From Calliopum simillimum (lineage: Eukaryota; Arthropoda; Insecta; Diptera; Lauxaniidae), in contig OX638368.1 in assembly GCA_951812925.1 (NCBI GenBank), forward strand, positions 15,935,187 to 15,999,186: a stretch of DNA of 64,000 nucleotides. Reading direction: 5' to 3'. Position 1 is the stretch's first letter, and each line of letters begins with the position of its first letter. The notes beneath the pieces were generated by a model, which ran no database searches, had not been told where the DNA came from, and was given only the letters and a program-made list of their open reading frames with translations. A program made the translations under genes and the position numbers. Below are positions 54,371 through 64,000 of the stretch, in pieces.

Positions 54371-56190
54371 TCCCATATGCAACAAATAATTTCCATATAC
54401 TCGTACAATTACTTACAGTGCAAAACTCGCATTGAAAATAGCATGACCGTTTTCAGAAAAATTATGAGTTTTCAATTGGTTTTAAATATGTCAAACATTT
54501 TTGGACTCAAACTGAAAGAGCTGATTCTCACCTGCCATTATTATAAAGTTAGAAGACATACATAAATAGACGCAGCTACTTTATTTGTTTTCCAAGGAAA
54601 GTTGCAAACACTGCATTTCATGGAGTTATTTTAATAAGCGTATATTTTTCAAGAAATTTATGCAATCAATATGATTTTTTCTTTAAATCAATAACAAAAT
54701 ACTATATTTCAATATAAAATGCAAAAAAATGTTTGTCACAAAAATTATTTATAAAAATACACCACTGAGTGACGGTAAACAAATTTAATCAGTTTAATAC
54801 GTACAACCTTCAAGTGACTTTGGGTCATTTTTTCAAAGAAAAATATGAATTTTGAGAAACAAATTAGCGATACTTCTTAATGAAACATTTCTATATAATA
54901 CTGCATTAATTGGTTTTGGAAATTCAGTGGTCGAAAATTGTTTTTTGTCCGCAAATATACTACTGTGCAGCACATCCTAGCACAACTTTTTTTCACAGAC
55001 ATATACAAATTATAGTACGATTGTGTAAATTTTATTTTCATTAATATGTTGGTATAAAAAATGCATTTTGTTGTACATAATTTTCACTACAACCTTAAGC
55101 TAAGCTTTAGGGAATATGCGGTATTATTTATTTTAAAGTTAAACTTTTGAAAAAATGTTTTCGTTGAATTTTTGTTTTTAAATCTTGTTGTTGTTCTAAA
55201 TTACTCAATTAATTAAATGAACAACAAAACAGTAAACTGATTATTTATGTAATATTTGCAAAAGCTATTAAGTGAATAACCACCGATCAAAAAACATAAC
55301 GTGCGGAAACATATAAATTTTTAATTAATGCCAAATGCATAAATATTAAAATTATGATGAAAAAACAAACAAATATTTACGCATTTTTTTCACTATAAAT
55401 AAAATTATTTTTTTCATAATAAGAAAACATGTTTTTTTTTTTTTATTATTGCAATTAGTAGAGCGGAATAAAGCAAATATGTTTGTGATATATGAACCAA
55501 CTTAAACAGAATTTGTGGATTTAATATAATATAAATAGCATGGAAAATTATGCAGCAACATTTGTAGCTACTACTTTAACATCACTAGCTGAAAGTGTTC
55601 TGTCTTCTTGGAAAATGTGTAAGTCGTACTTGGTTTTCTATAAAAAGTACCTTTACTCTTTGACTCATAAACTAATCGATTTTAGAATGAAATAATTCCA
55701 TTCCCATTTTAAAGTTTGCTCAAAGATTAATACTGGGAATTAGCATTTAATTTATATTATCATGAATTTGTTGTAACATGTCGTATGAGTAACATTTAAT
55801 TAAATTAATTAAATTAAATTAAAAGGCAAGACGTCAATGAAGCGTGTTAAAAGCAGTGTTGCATAAGGCTTAAACTAATTAATTACGAGTAATTAATAAT
55901 AAGGAAACTCAATATTAGGAAATGTCGATTGGCACATTATTTGTGTGCTTAAAATAGCAGGAATTGCTGATTAGTGGGCTTAGAAAGTTCAAACGCTGCA
56001 GCGGCTTTGCTTAAAGATATTAATACTTTTAGCGCTTTCAATTATATCAGAGAACATTTGCCAAATATTAGAAGAACATATAAAGCCACCAAAAACAATG
56101 AAAAATTATTGGAAATAAAATGTTTTCACAGAAACTTTTAAATCTGTGAAACAGAAGCATTAACCGAATTCGGACGTTTTCTTTGTACTT
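54371..56190. other. no feature recognised
   Basis: Very AT-rich, with no exon, RNA gene or terminal repeats recognised. Confidence 0.4.
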
Positions 56191-56197
56191 CAATTTT

Positions 56198-56770
56198 TCA
56201 TTCTGATTCTAAGGTCAAAAATCGTAAGATCGCAGGAAGCCTCATATAAAACTCCAATATGGTAAGTTTCTGTAAACTGTAGTTGGTGTCAAATATTGGG
56301 TCATTCATTGAGAACTTTTTTGTTTTAGTTTTAAATAAAATACTTAAAATAGAATTGAACGCCAGAATCTTTATGATAACCCGAAATAACAATCTACTTA
56401 GGTGCAATTTTCGACAACCCTTGCCAGCATTACTACCGTTATATTGCGAATCATGCAAGTAATGTTGTCTTTCAAAGGAAAAATCCAAAGGTGTGTTATC
56501 ACTCAATCTAGGCGGCCGGTTTATAGATCCAAAATGCGAAATAAAGTGCTCACCAAAATGATTTCTCAATAAAGCCATTGTTTCACGCGCTGTGTGTGCC
56601 GTAGCATCCTCTTGCTTAATCTAAATGTTCATTCAATTTCAGGCAACAAAAATTCAGTTATCATGATGTTGTAGCGCTTGCCATTGACAATTATGTTCTA
56701 TCTTGCCTCATTTTAAAAATACGGACCGAGGGTTCCACCAGCCCATAAGCCACACCAAACAAGATATATT
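56198..56770 (-). pseudogene. mariner/Tc1-type transposase remnant (ATxHTARETMALLR lineage)
   Basis: Minus strand from 56770: VWCGLWAGGTLGPYF, IIVNGKRYNIMITEF, then EDATAHTARETMALLRNHFG, EHFISHFGSINRPPR and LSDNTPLDFSFE. These match the blocks around the second and third acidic catalytic residues (QQDGATxHTARET; DLTPLDFFLW). Several stops and a lost glycine after the second D; the N-terminal DNA-binding part is absent. Same broad lineage as the element at 35873. Confidence 0.85.
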
Positions 56771-57480
56771 ATTTCTTTCAAATAACACATTATATAGTAA
56801 CATCATTTGTTAACATAAAAATTAATACTGAAACACTACAATTGTTAAAAATATCAAATTTAGAAAAGAACATTTAAAAAAAAAAACTTTGCAAATGTTT
56901 TCGATGAAAGATTTTAAACAACTCTTAACCAATCTATGAATTTTTACTCTATAAGCAAGCGAAAATCCCATGCTGAAACTTCACAAATGTCATTAGTAAC
57001 AACAACAAGGGAAACGTTCTGCCTGACTATTTTCAACAGCATCCTTAACTATACAAAATTACTAGTATAACTCGAGTTATTGTGAAATCTTACAACACAA
57101 TTGTATAAAATAGAAAAAAAAAAATCCCAACTGGAACCTTACAAAAGCATTCTAAACTTAAAAAAGCTAAAAACACAAAGATTCCCAATAAATGTTTTTA
57201 ATAACTTGAAAAAATATTTTATCATACTGTTACACACGCTGTGTAAACTGATATTCATAGCTTTGAAACCTTACAAATGTTTTAATTGATAATGTCAAAA
57301 CTATCCCAAGATCCGAATTAATGGCAAACCAAACGAAGCAAATTTGTCAGCAAGGCTCATTTCATTATGTCTTTGCAATCACACATCACAGCTTCACAAG
57401 CGAGCAAAAATTAAAACAAAAGCTCTACAAATGTTAACGGTAAAATAAACAAATCTGTGAAAGTAAGCTAAGAAAAGAAT

Positions 57481-57930
57481 TAGTGATGAGCAAGCCAAGA
57501 CCAAGACCAAGACCATAGCAGTCTTGGTCTTGTTCTTGCACATTGAGTCTTGGTCTTGATTTTGATATTGAGTCTTGGTCTTGATCTTGTTCATTAAGTC
57601 TTGGTCTCAGTCTTGGTCTTGAAAAAATTTTCAGAGATAGTGAGTATTCAAAACCATATTTTTTCAAAGCAGTTGGGTTTTTAAGATGCCGAAATTTAAA
57701 TCGAGAGATGATTTTATCTTCAAAACGGGCGTGAAACAACTTTTAACTATAAATGAGCAAGACTGAAAAGCAGTCTTGGTCTTGACAATTATCGTGAGCA
57801 AGACCAAGACCAAGACCAAGACCATGGCAGTCTTGGTCTTGCAAAAATATCAGCGTCTTGGTCTTGTTCTCGCAAAATTAGCAAGACCAAGAACAACACG
57901 CAAGACCAAGACTAATTTTGCTCATCACTA
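57481..57930. mobile_element. 450-bp hAT MITE with AAGACC repeats, copy 2
   Basis: TAGTGATGAGCAA at the left and its complement TTGCTCATCACTA at the right, flanked by a perfect 8-bp duplication AAAAGAAT (57473-57480, 57931-57938). The subterminal halves are arrays of 'ccaagaccaagacc' and complement, making long hairpin arms. The centre ('atgattttatcttcaaaacg') is conserved with the copy at 63316. Confidence 0.93.
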
Positions 57931-57939
57931 AAAAGAATT

Positions 57940-59690
57940 ATAATAAAACTTCTACAAACCCAGTAAATGTTTCAAAGTATTGAAGAACATCTTTTTATTA
58001 TTCAAAATTAGCAGTGACATTAACTTCACTAGCCATAATTCATACTGAAACCTTACAAATGCCTTAAATAAAAAAACTACAACAGCACTCTGATACAGAA
58101 AGAAAATAAATAATAAAATGTATTAGATCTTATTAAATATTTTGAATTGATACAACATATTTTTTTATATTTCCAGCTATGTGCAATATGTAAAATAAAA
58201 AAGTGAAACTCTACAAATGTTTTTTTTTTTTTGAAAAAGCTGAAGCAAAGGTTACCTAAACTATTCAAAGATGTCTACCATAGCAACCATATTTAAAACA
58301 GTCATTGTAATTAATTTAGTATTATTAAGCAAATAAGACAAAAAAAAAAATTAAACACTACAAATGTTTTCAATGAAAAATTAGAGCTTACCATTTCTCG
58401 TTAATATTCATAAAAAATGCAAAAGCTAACACAAACCTTATAGTTGTTCCAATAACAAACCCATCTAGGACTCTTTTATATGTTTATATGTACTAACAAA
58501 TATTCCATAACATAAGGTTATTACTGAATTTCTTCGCAAAAAGTAAATTATGCATTTCATATTAAAACCCAAGTATTTATCCATCTACAAAAATACTGTT
58601 CTTTAAGTTTTTTCTTTAAATTGAATAAAATTGTAACAACTTTGCACCATTAAGTTACAAACTATGCCTGTGTACATATAAAAAAGAGACAGCCCTTTTA
58701 ATTAATAGATCAACAAGAGAGATACAATGGAAATCAAGAACGAAAATCTCAACCAACATAAGGAATATAAATTATGCGCCATTTTGTTGTGTAATTAATT
58801 TTGCAACAGTGAAAGAGTGAAAGTCAAAGAATCATGGATGCTACTTGGAAAAGAATACAAGCAATACTACAACGAAAAGAGATAGATATATAGATAGTGA
58901 GATAGCAAGTAAATGAAATTGAAAGTAAGTAAGTGCGTTCATGTACGAGAAATTTGTGCTTTCAAGAATAAAAGCGGCTTCTTCAGGTTGGTTAACTTTC
59001 AATTCAATTCAAACCAATTCATGTCAAATGGTTCAACGTCATTGTTGCTGCCACGACAAGGGGGCGTAAAAATGGGCTTGCACCAAGAGGCCGGCGCGTC
59101 ATTAATTAGAGATTAGAAAACAAAAGAGAAAAAACAACGACACAGACAGCATTGAAACAAATACGCGTAGCATGAAAATTTGCTTTTGTTTATTTGCTCA
59201 TTTTTGGTTGAATGTAGTTTAATGGAAATTGAAGGGGTGTGTGCTGCAAGGACTATTTAGTAAAATTTGTATTTAAGTAAATTACAGGCTTATAATAAAG
59301 AGCTTGTAGCTTTTGATATAATACACCTCTACTTATATCTTTTATTCGATTTATTTTTGTATAATTAATTTATCAAAACGATTAATTAATAAAATTAAAA
59401 TTTATTGCAAGAATATTGCATATTTCATAAAAGGACATTAATTAATTTTGATTGCTTTCGATGACAATTTAAATGAATTAACGAGCAGAGTTTTTAAGTG
59501 CTTTCGAGTTACTCACTTTTCCGTCGCTATTACATGTTGGCTTGTCAGCATCTGTACGTGCTTGAAGGGTGAGTTTAATTGATAAATTGCAATGTGTATA
59601 TGGTATGATGTCCAAAAATTTTGGTTCATATGGAGCTTGAATCAATATGCTTTTTATAAGAGTTTGTTAAATCAAATATTATCATTTTAT
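57940..59690. other. no feature recognised
   Basis: AT-rich intron-like DNA. The part at 58720-59170 is less AT-rich, but no exon borders with matching frame were found. Confidence 0.4.
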
Positions 59691-60122
59691 ATTATAACTA
59701 GCTTTTACCCGCGACTTCGTCTGCGTATTTTTATACTTCTAATAGCATATTTTTTCTCCAAACTTGCAGCAATCTTCATATTACTTAAGTATTTAAATAA
59801 TTAAAAAAAATTGAGTGAAAACGTAATTGTATTCACAAATAATATCAATATGTAAGGTATTAGCTGAGATGCATTTGTTTTACACTTTTACACTTTGTTT
59901 TTCATCAATCAAAAAATCGTTAATGAATTTTTTTAAACTTTTTATTTGTTTTAATTTATGGGTAGTATACAAAATAAACATAATACAAATAACCCAAAAA
60001 TTATTAATAAATATTTATTTCCTATAAAATATTTTATTTTTTCTTAAGACCCTTAAGATTCGTACAGTCGTTTCGTTGTTGTTGTTTTCTCCACTTATGT
60101 CCGAAATCTTGTAAATTTTTTG

Positions 60123-60679
60123 TAGTATGCATTGATACCTTTAAGCGCTATAGTCCTATCTCCACTTTTTGCGATTTTGAAATTTTTGCAGTTATGGTAG
60201 CGTTATGGACTTCTTTACCGAATGCAAAACTGGACTTCAAAATACCGCTAAGACATCAAAATATTCGAGAATTAAAAAAAATCCCATATCCAATACTTAA
60301 TTTTTTTAAAAGTGCAAATGTGCTATCTCTACTTTTTCCTACGTTTGATCTATTTTTTTTTTATACCTCTTTTCACCTCAAGTTTTGACCAAATATTCTG
60401 AATTACTGATCCACATCAAATCTTAGTATTACTACTATAGCTCAAAGGTTTCCCTAAATATAACATTAAATGTGTTTTACTTGTATGGGAGGTGCCACAC
60501 TCACTTGTGATATTTTAGCGATATTTAGTGAACACATTTTAATAAATTTCAGAAAAAATTACTTCATTAGTTCTTTTAACATATCTTGCATCCACTGTAT
60601 GAAATCTTCGTTTTTGCATTCCCCAACAATTGAAAAATGGAAATAGGACTATAGCGCTTAAAGGAATCAATATACTATT
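60123..60679. mobile_element. 557-bp TIR element (CTTTAAGCGCTATAGTCCTA ends)
   Basis: 'cctttaagcgctatagtcct' plus 'atctccactttt' on the left is mirrored by 'aaaatggaaataggactat' plus 'agcgcttaaagg' on the right, inverted repeats of about 40 bp counting the outer TAGTAT. No ORF. It interrupts the end of a transposase fossil on the minus strand. Confidence 0.85.
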
Positions 60680-61300
60680 TCGAAGGTCAGATACCTCTCC
60701 ATAAGTCAAAGCTCTGGGCAGTTGATTGACTCGAACTTTTTTTGATGAAATGTGCTCCGGTACCACTCTATGGTGGCTTTAGAATAGTCAGAAGTTGCTA
60801 AAATAGGGCAGAAAAAATAGCTGAAGACTTTTTTAAGACGCACGCCAATATCAATTATCGAAATTTGTATACCCTGTGTCACAAAAAAAAAAACTGCTTT
60901 CCAGTCCACATGTGCATATGGTTTGCCAAACCATACCATTCTATACTGCTTGGGAAATTCTATAATTTCTTTTCTCTAAATTTGTTCTGTACCTCCCTGT
61001 TTTTCGTGCAGGTATAAAATTTATGTCCCGGATTGAAATCTGCCTTTATCTGTGTTTAATCATCTATTACGTAACAATCATATTTAGTCCGGAAACCATC
61101 AAATAACTTTCGAGCTCGTCTGGTACTTTGATAACTCTGTAGGTCTTCATCTTATTTTACTATTTTAGCCTTTGCATAGTAGATTTCGAGGTACATGCCG
61201 TTGCAGCAATATCTCGTACTAAAGTGTCATAATTTCGCTTAAAGAGTTGCTTCACCTTTTTGGCTTGTCTTTGTTCGATGGTCTCGGCAGTTCTTTGAGT
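60660..61300 (-). pseudogene. Tc1/IS630-like transposase fossil
   Basis: Minus strand from about 61300: KKVKQLFKRNY, RDIAATACTSKSTMQRLK (HTH), RARKLFDGFRTKYDCYVIDD (first catalytic D), IKADFNPGHKFYT, VQNKFREKK, WFGKPYAHVDWKAVFFFVTQ, LATSDYSKATIEWYRS and ESINCPEL. The order matches insect Tc1/IS630 transposases in which the second acidic block is PDLAxxHYSK and the last follows NCPELRPIE. Several frameshifts; the second D is replaced (LATSDYSK) and the last acidic residue is lost at the TIR element. Confidence 0.75.
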
Positions 61301-61420
61301 TGCGGGGCGTTTTTCACCTAAAGCCTAACGGGCTTGGTTCTGTTGGAAGGCCTCAGCAGCCCTTTGAGTTGCGTGACGCTCGGCATCTAAAGCCTGACCT
61401 GATAATAAGTAACTGCCTAA
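61275..61420 (-). repeat. ~75-bp tandem repeat encoding a 25-aa unit
   Basis: 'tttgagttgcg.g.cg' plus 'cacctaaagcct' recurs about 75 bp apart (61293 and 61368). On the minus strand it reads EKRPATQRTAETIEQRQAKK, and the other unit is similar (ERHATQRAAEAFQQNQAR). Arg/Ala/Glu-rich repeats of this kind occur near the N-terminus of some insect Helitron proteins, but that is only a resemblance. Confidence 0.45.
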
Positions 61421-62309
61421 TAAGAACAGATTGAAAAAAGTCGCTGGATGAGGAAATCCAAAGGAACAGGAAGCGCATCTTCTTCATTTCCCAACGGAAG
61501 GGTGGAGGAAGCGCTTTTCTTTTCTTGTGAATAGGAAAGGGAAACGCATCTTGTTCATACACTTGAGATGTGCATCAAAAGCTGGCATGCCTATACAACA
61601 TGGAAGGGAGCGTTCAGCACGAAAGATGCGCTTGTTTACATGCAAAGATGCATCAGCGCAGCTTTGCCCTGCTGTTAAAACAGAAACACACATACGTTTT
61701 TGTTTGTTTGTTTTTCAAATTTTATTTATTTTTCAAAATGTAAAAAACATCAAAATCTACGCCATCTATGTGAATTGAGAATATACGTATTTGAGAAATT
61801 ATTGGTTTGCCATACAAACTTTCACCCCTCTTTTAACCTCTTTTAAGGATCATTTTAGAGTTAGAAACTATCCTATGTCCATCCTGGGGTCTCTTATTAT
61901 CTCCATACCAAATTTCATCGAAATTGATTCACCGGTTTAGGCGTGAAAAGGTAACAAAGAGAGTTACTTTCGCATTTATAATATTAGTATAGATTTTCAA
62001 GAAAAATTTATAAGGTATAGGTAACGTGAAAATAACTTAATCCGAGATTAATGTGCCTTGAGGAGAATGATGTTAGTGGAAATACTTTACATTCTTGGAT
62101 ATCTTTCAAGATATTTTTTTTTGGATAGTAAACTAAATTGACTTTCATATAAATTCAGAATAAAGACGATAGCTTTAACGGTTTTGAAGTTATGATTTTT
62201 CCAACTTTCAAAACATAAAATCTACCGATACATCTTCAAGATTTTTTTGAGATTAAAATAACTACCACAAAGTAATTTTTATGATATTTGGTCAAAGTAT
62301 TTTTATTAC

Positions 62310-63056
62310 TATATTTTTATAGCCTACACCATACACTTTGTCCTTCCCTTTATAACGCAGAGAAAGAGGTGTGGCAGATATAGAAAAGTATATATATTCT
62401 TGATCAGCGTCACCTCCTGAGTCAATATAGCCATGCCCGTCTGTCTGGCTGGCTGGTTGTGCGTAGAAATACATTTTCTGGAAAAACTAAGCAAGACAAT
62501 TCTATGAGATTTGGTACACTGCCTTCGTCGTTAAAGCTCGTGGGACTGCAAATAAGCAAAATCGGTCAACGAACACGCCTACTGCCCATACAAAATGTAT
62601 ATTGAAAATGCAACTTTAGGAGTATTTTTCACGATAGTGCAACCGAAATACACATAAAAACTACGAATTGTAAGTGCAAGCTCTGAAAAAAAAATATTGG
62701 GCCGATTCAGACAAGAGGGCGTGGCACCTCCCATATAAGCTAAAACTTCAAAACGCTATACTGAAAGCGTTTTTTTTTAAATAATCGAACTAAATTTTAT
62801 TCAGACACTAAGAACTATAAATGCAAGCTCTGAGCAAAACTGGGTGAAATTGGAAAAGAAGGTGTGGCATCTCCCATATAAGCAAAAGTTTCAAAATGTT
62901 ATAGGTACTGAAGAAGTTTTTTTGAGGTAATCCATCTAAATTTCACTCAAATAATGAGAACTATAAATGCACTCTCTGAGCTAAAACTGGATGAAGCGTA
63001 TTTAGTGTATGGTATTTAATGTTTGGCCAGGCCAAAGGTTACACCCTTACTAGTTT
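62310..63056 (-). mobile_element. mini-me-like element, copy 2
   Basis: Minus strand. From 63056: 'aaaaactagtaagggtgtaa', 'tttggcctggccaaacatta', tandem 'atatgggag.tgccac.cc' boxes about 143 bp apart (62728, 62871), 'gtaggcgtgttcgttgaccg', a short GTCTGGCTGGCTGG tract, then the core 'ttgactcaggaggtgacgct' and 'gatcaagaatatatatactt'. Same structure as 6971-7660, with the tetranucleotide tract much shorter. Confidence 0.8.
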
Positions 63057-63315
63057 TTTGCTAAGAATATCAAAAAGACACATGATAACAGCATAAAGAT
63101 GGTTAAAATATTGCAAATAATTGTTCCTCAAGTGATTTTATGATGACCTTGGAACAAAAAATTTTATCCAAATTAAAGATTTATAGTTTTACAGTAGGGT
63201 AAAATTTGGAAAAAACGTTTTTTGAAGATATTTTAGCTAAAAAAACAATATGTCGTAGATTTAGGTTCCAACTTATACTTTTTGATATATCTTAATTTAG
63301 GATAAAAAATATGAC

Positions 63316-63907
63316 TAGTGATGAGTAAACCAAGACTCTGAAAATTTTTTCAAGACCAAAACCAAGACCGAGAGCAAGACTTAAGGGGACATTCGCCTTT
63401 CTAATTGAAAAAAAAAAAAACTTTTAAAAATTTTATTATGAAAAACTATTACATTAATTGATAAAATTTCTTTTGGACATTGTTAAATATTGTATAAAAA
63501 ATATGAAAATTTTTTTTTTTATTTTTAGTTTCCCTTGGCTGCTGTAGAGGGCGTCATCCAAAAGTTAATTTTTAAACGGTAGGACATGTTGTAGACCCTT
63601 AATGGTCTTGGTCTTGATCTTGCTCATTAAGTATTGCTCTCGGTCTTGGTTTTGGTTTTGGAAAAATTTTAAATTTCAAAACCATATTTTTTCAAAGCAG
63701 TTGGGTTTTTAAGATGCCAAAACTCAAAGTGAGAGATGATTTTATCTCCGAAATGGGCGTGAAACAACTTTTAACTATAAATTACCAAGACTGAAAAGCA
63801 GTCTTGGTCTTGGGCTTGCAAAAATATCAGCATCTTGGTCTTGGTCTCGCAAAATTACCAAGACCAAGAACAAGACTAAAGATCGAGACTAATTTTGCTC
63901 ATCACTA
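63316..63907. mobile_element. 592-bp hAT MITE with AAGACC repeats, copy 3
   Basis: TAGTGATGAGTAA on the left, TTGCTCATCACTA on the right, with near-identical 8-bp flanks AATATGAC (63308-63315) and AATATGAT (63908-63915). It shares 'aagcagttgggtttttaaga' with the 57-kb copy. It is longer because of an inserted block at 63382-63601. Confidence 0.9.
63382..63601. mobile_element. possible TTAA insertion inside the hAT MITE
   Basis: The block starts TTAAGGGGACATTCG and ends GTAGACCCTTAA. It has no counterpart in the 57-kb copy, and the parent 'cttggtcttg' repeats resume after it. The inverted TTAAGGG ends resemble those at 45704-46392. About 220 bp, no ORF. Confidence 0.5.
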
Positions 63908-64000
63908 AATATGATACGTAGTACAACTCACTCCGACCATTTTTGAGATTGTAAGCCGAGAATTTTCATAAATCGGCCTTGCGCTACGTCTAAATGACCT

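Larger units (their letters stand above)
59698..61995 (+). mobile_element. RTE-like interspersed element, host of nested insertions
   Basis: It begins 'actagcttttacccgcgact' and ends 'cgcatttataatattagtat' + 'agatt'. The 3' part has 'accaaatttcatcgaaattg' and 'ggcgtgaaaaggtaacaaag'. This paired start and end recur in many insect genomes as RTE-type LINE-derived or related repeats (recollection). The interior is foreign: a TIR element (60123-60679) and a transposase fossil (60660-61300). Confidence 0.5.

Overview
The window looks like AT-rich nuclear DNA of a higher (schizophoran) fly. It has long introns, few open coding stretches, mini-me-type dipteran repeats built on a conserved core next to a GTCY-like microsatellite, several mariner/Tc1 lineages, a Jockey-clade LINE, and many repeats carrying 'ggcgtggcac..gccc'. 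No bacterial-style genes, rRNA, tRNA or CRISPR array were seen. The species cannot be named from the sequence alone.

The one host gene recognised is on the minus strand, as five short exons between 25033 and 2468. All have GT-AG borders and compatible phases. Together they give 182 residues of a Ras-like small GTPase resembling the RASL10 group: an effector-side segment ending LDVPPQ, an NKYD G4 motif, an ECSAQ G5 motif and a C-terminal CTIL prenylation box. The exon with the GxxxxGKS/T P-loop was not found, and the first visible exon begins at an acceptor site. So everything from 25034 to the right edge is probably intron 1 or the gene's 5' side. The next intron is 20.1 kb, and the last intron is almost filled by a (CAATGTT)n heptamer satellite.

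Layout. 1-2467: 3' flank with a TIR element (583-1385). 2468-4828: the last four exons. 4829-24910: giant intron with a decayed LINE (5.7-6.5 kb), a mini-me copy (7.0-7.7), an LTR-like block (8.0-8.4), a foldback element (9.0-9.8), an unexplained ~300-bp tandem coding-like block (11.4-12.3), a MITE (12.4-13.1), a LINE with RNase H (15.7-17.3), three near-perfect foldback palindromes within or beside TAGTACT satellite DNA (17.4-22.9), and a pogo-like element with GGGGTAAAGTGGG ends (22.9-24.1). 24911-25033: the most 5' exon found.

25-64 kb: further transposon-rich DNA, probably intronic. It holds mariner fossils (26.7, 35.9, 49.7, 56.2, 60.7 kb), a possible solo LTR (30.4), a nearly intact Jockey-type LINE (31.2-33.3), 425-bp and 121-bp tandem repeats (35.5-36.7, 39.4-39.9), and an intact 99-aa transposon-type ORF (38.9). 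From 41.6 to 45.1 kb is a run of foldback palindromes plus a 2.1-kb TIR element with six copies of GCCACGTTTGTGAC. Then come TTAA and TAA insertions (45.7, 47.0), an AATC/ATTA-rich tract (51.4-52.3), a 1.1-kb hAT element inside an older repeat (52.7-54.4), two related hAT MITEs with 8-bp duplications (57.5 and 63.3), and an RTE-like block with nested elements (59.7-62.0). Apart from the GTPase, the content is mobile DNA layered on itself. The most useful results are the gene model recovered across this DNA and the high density of TA-flanked foldback palindromes.
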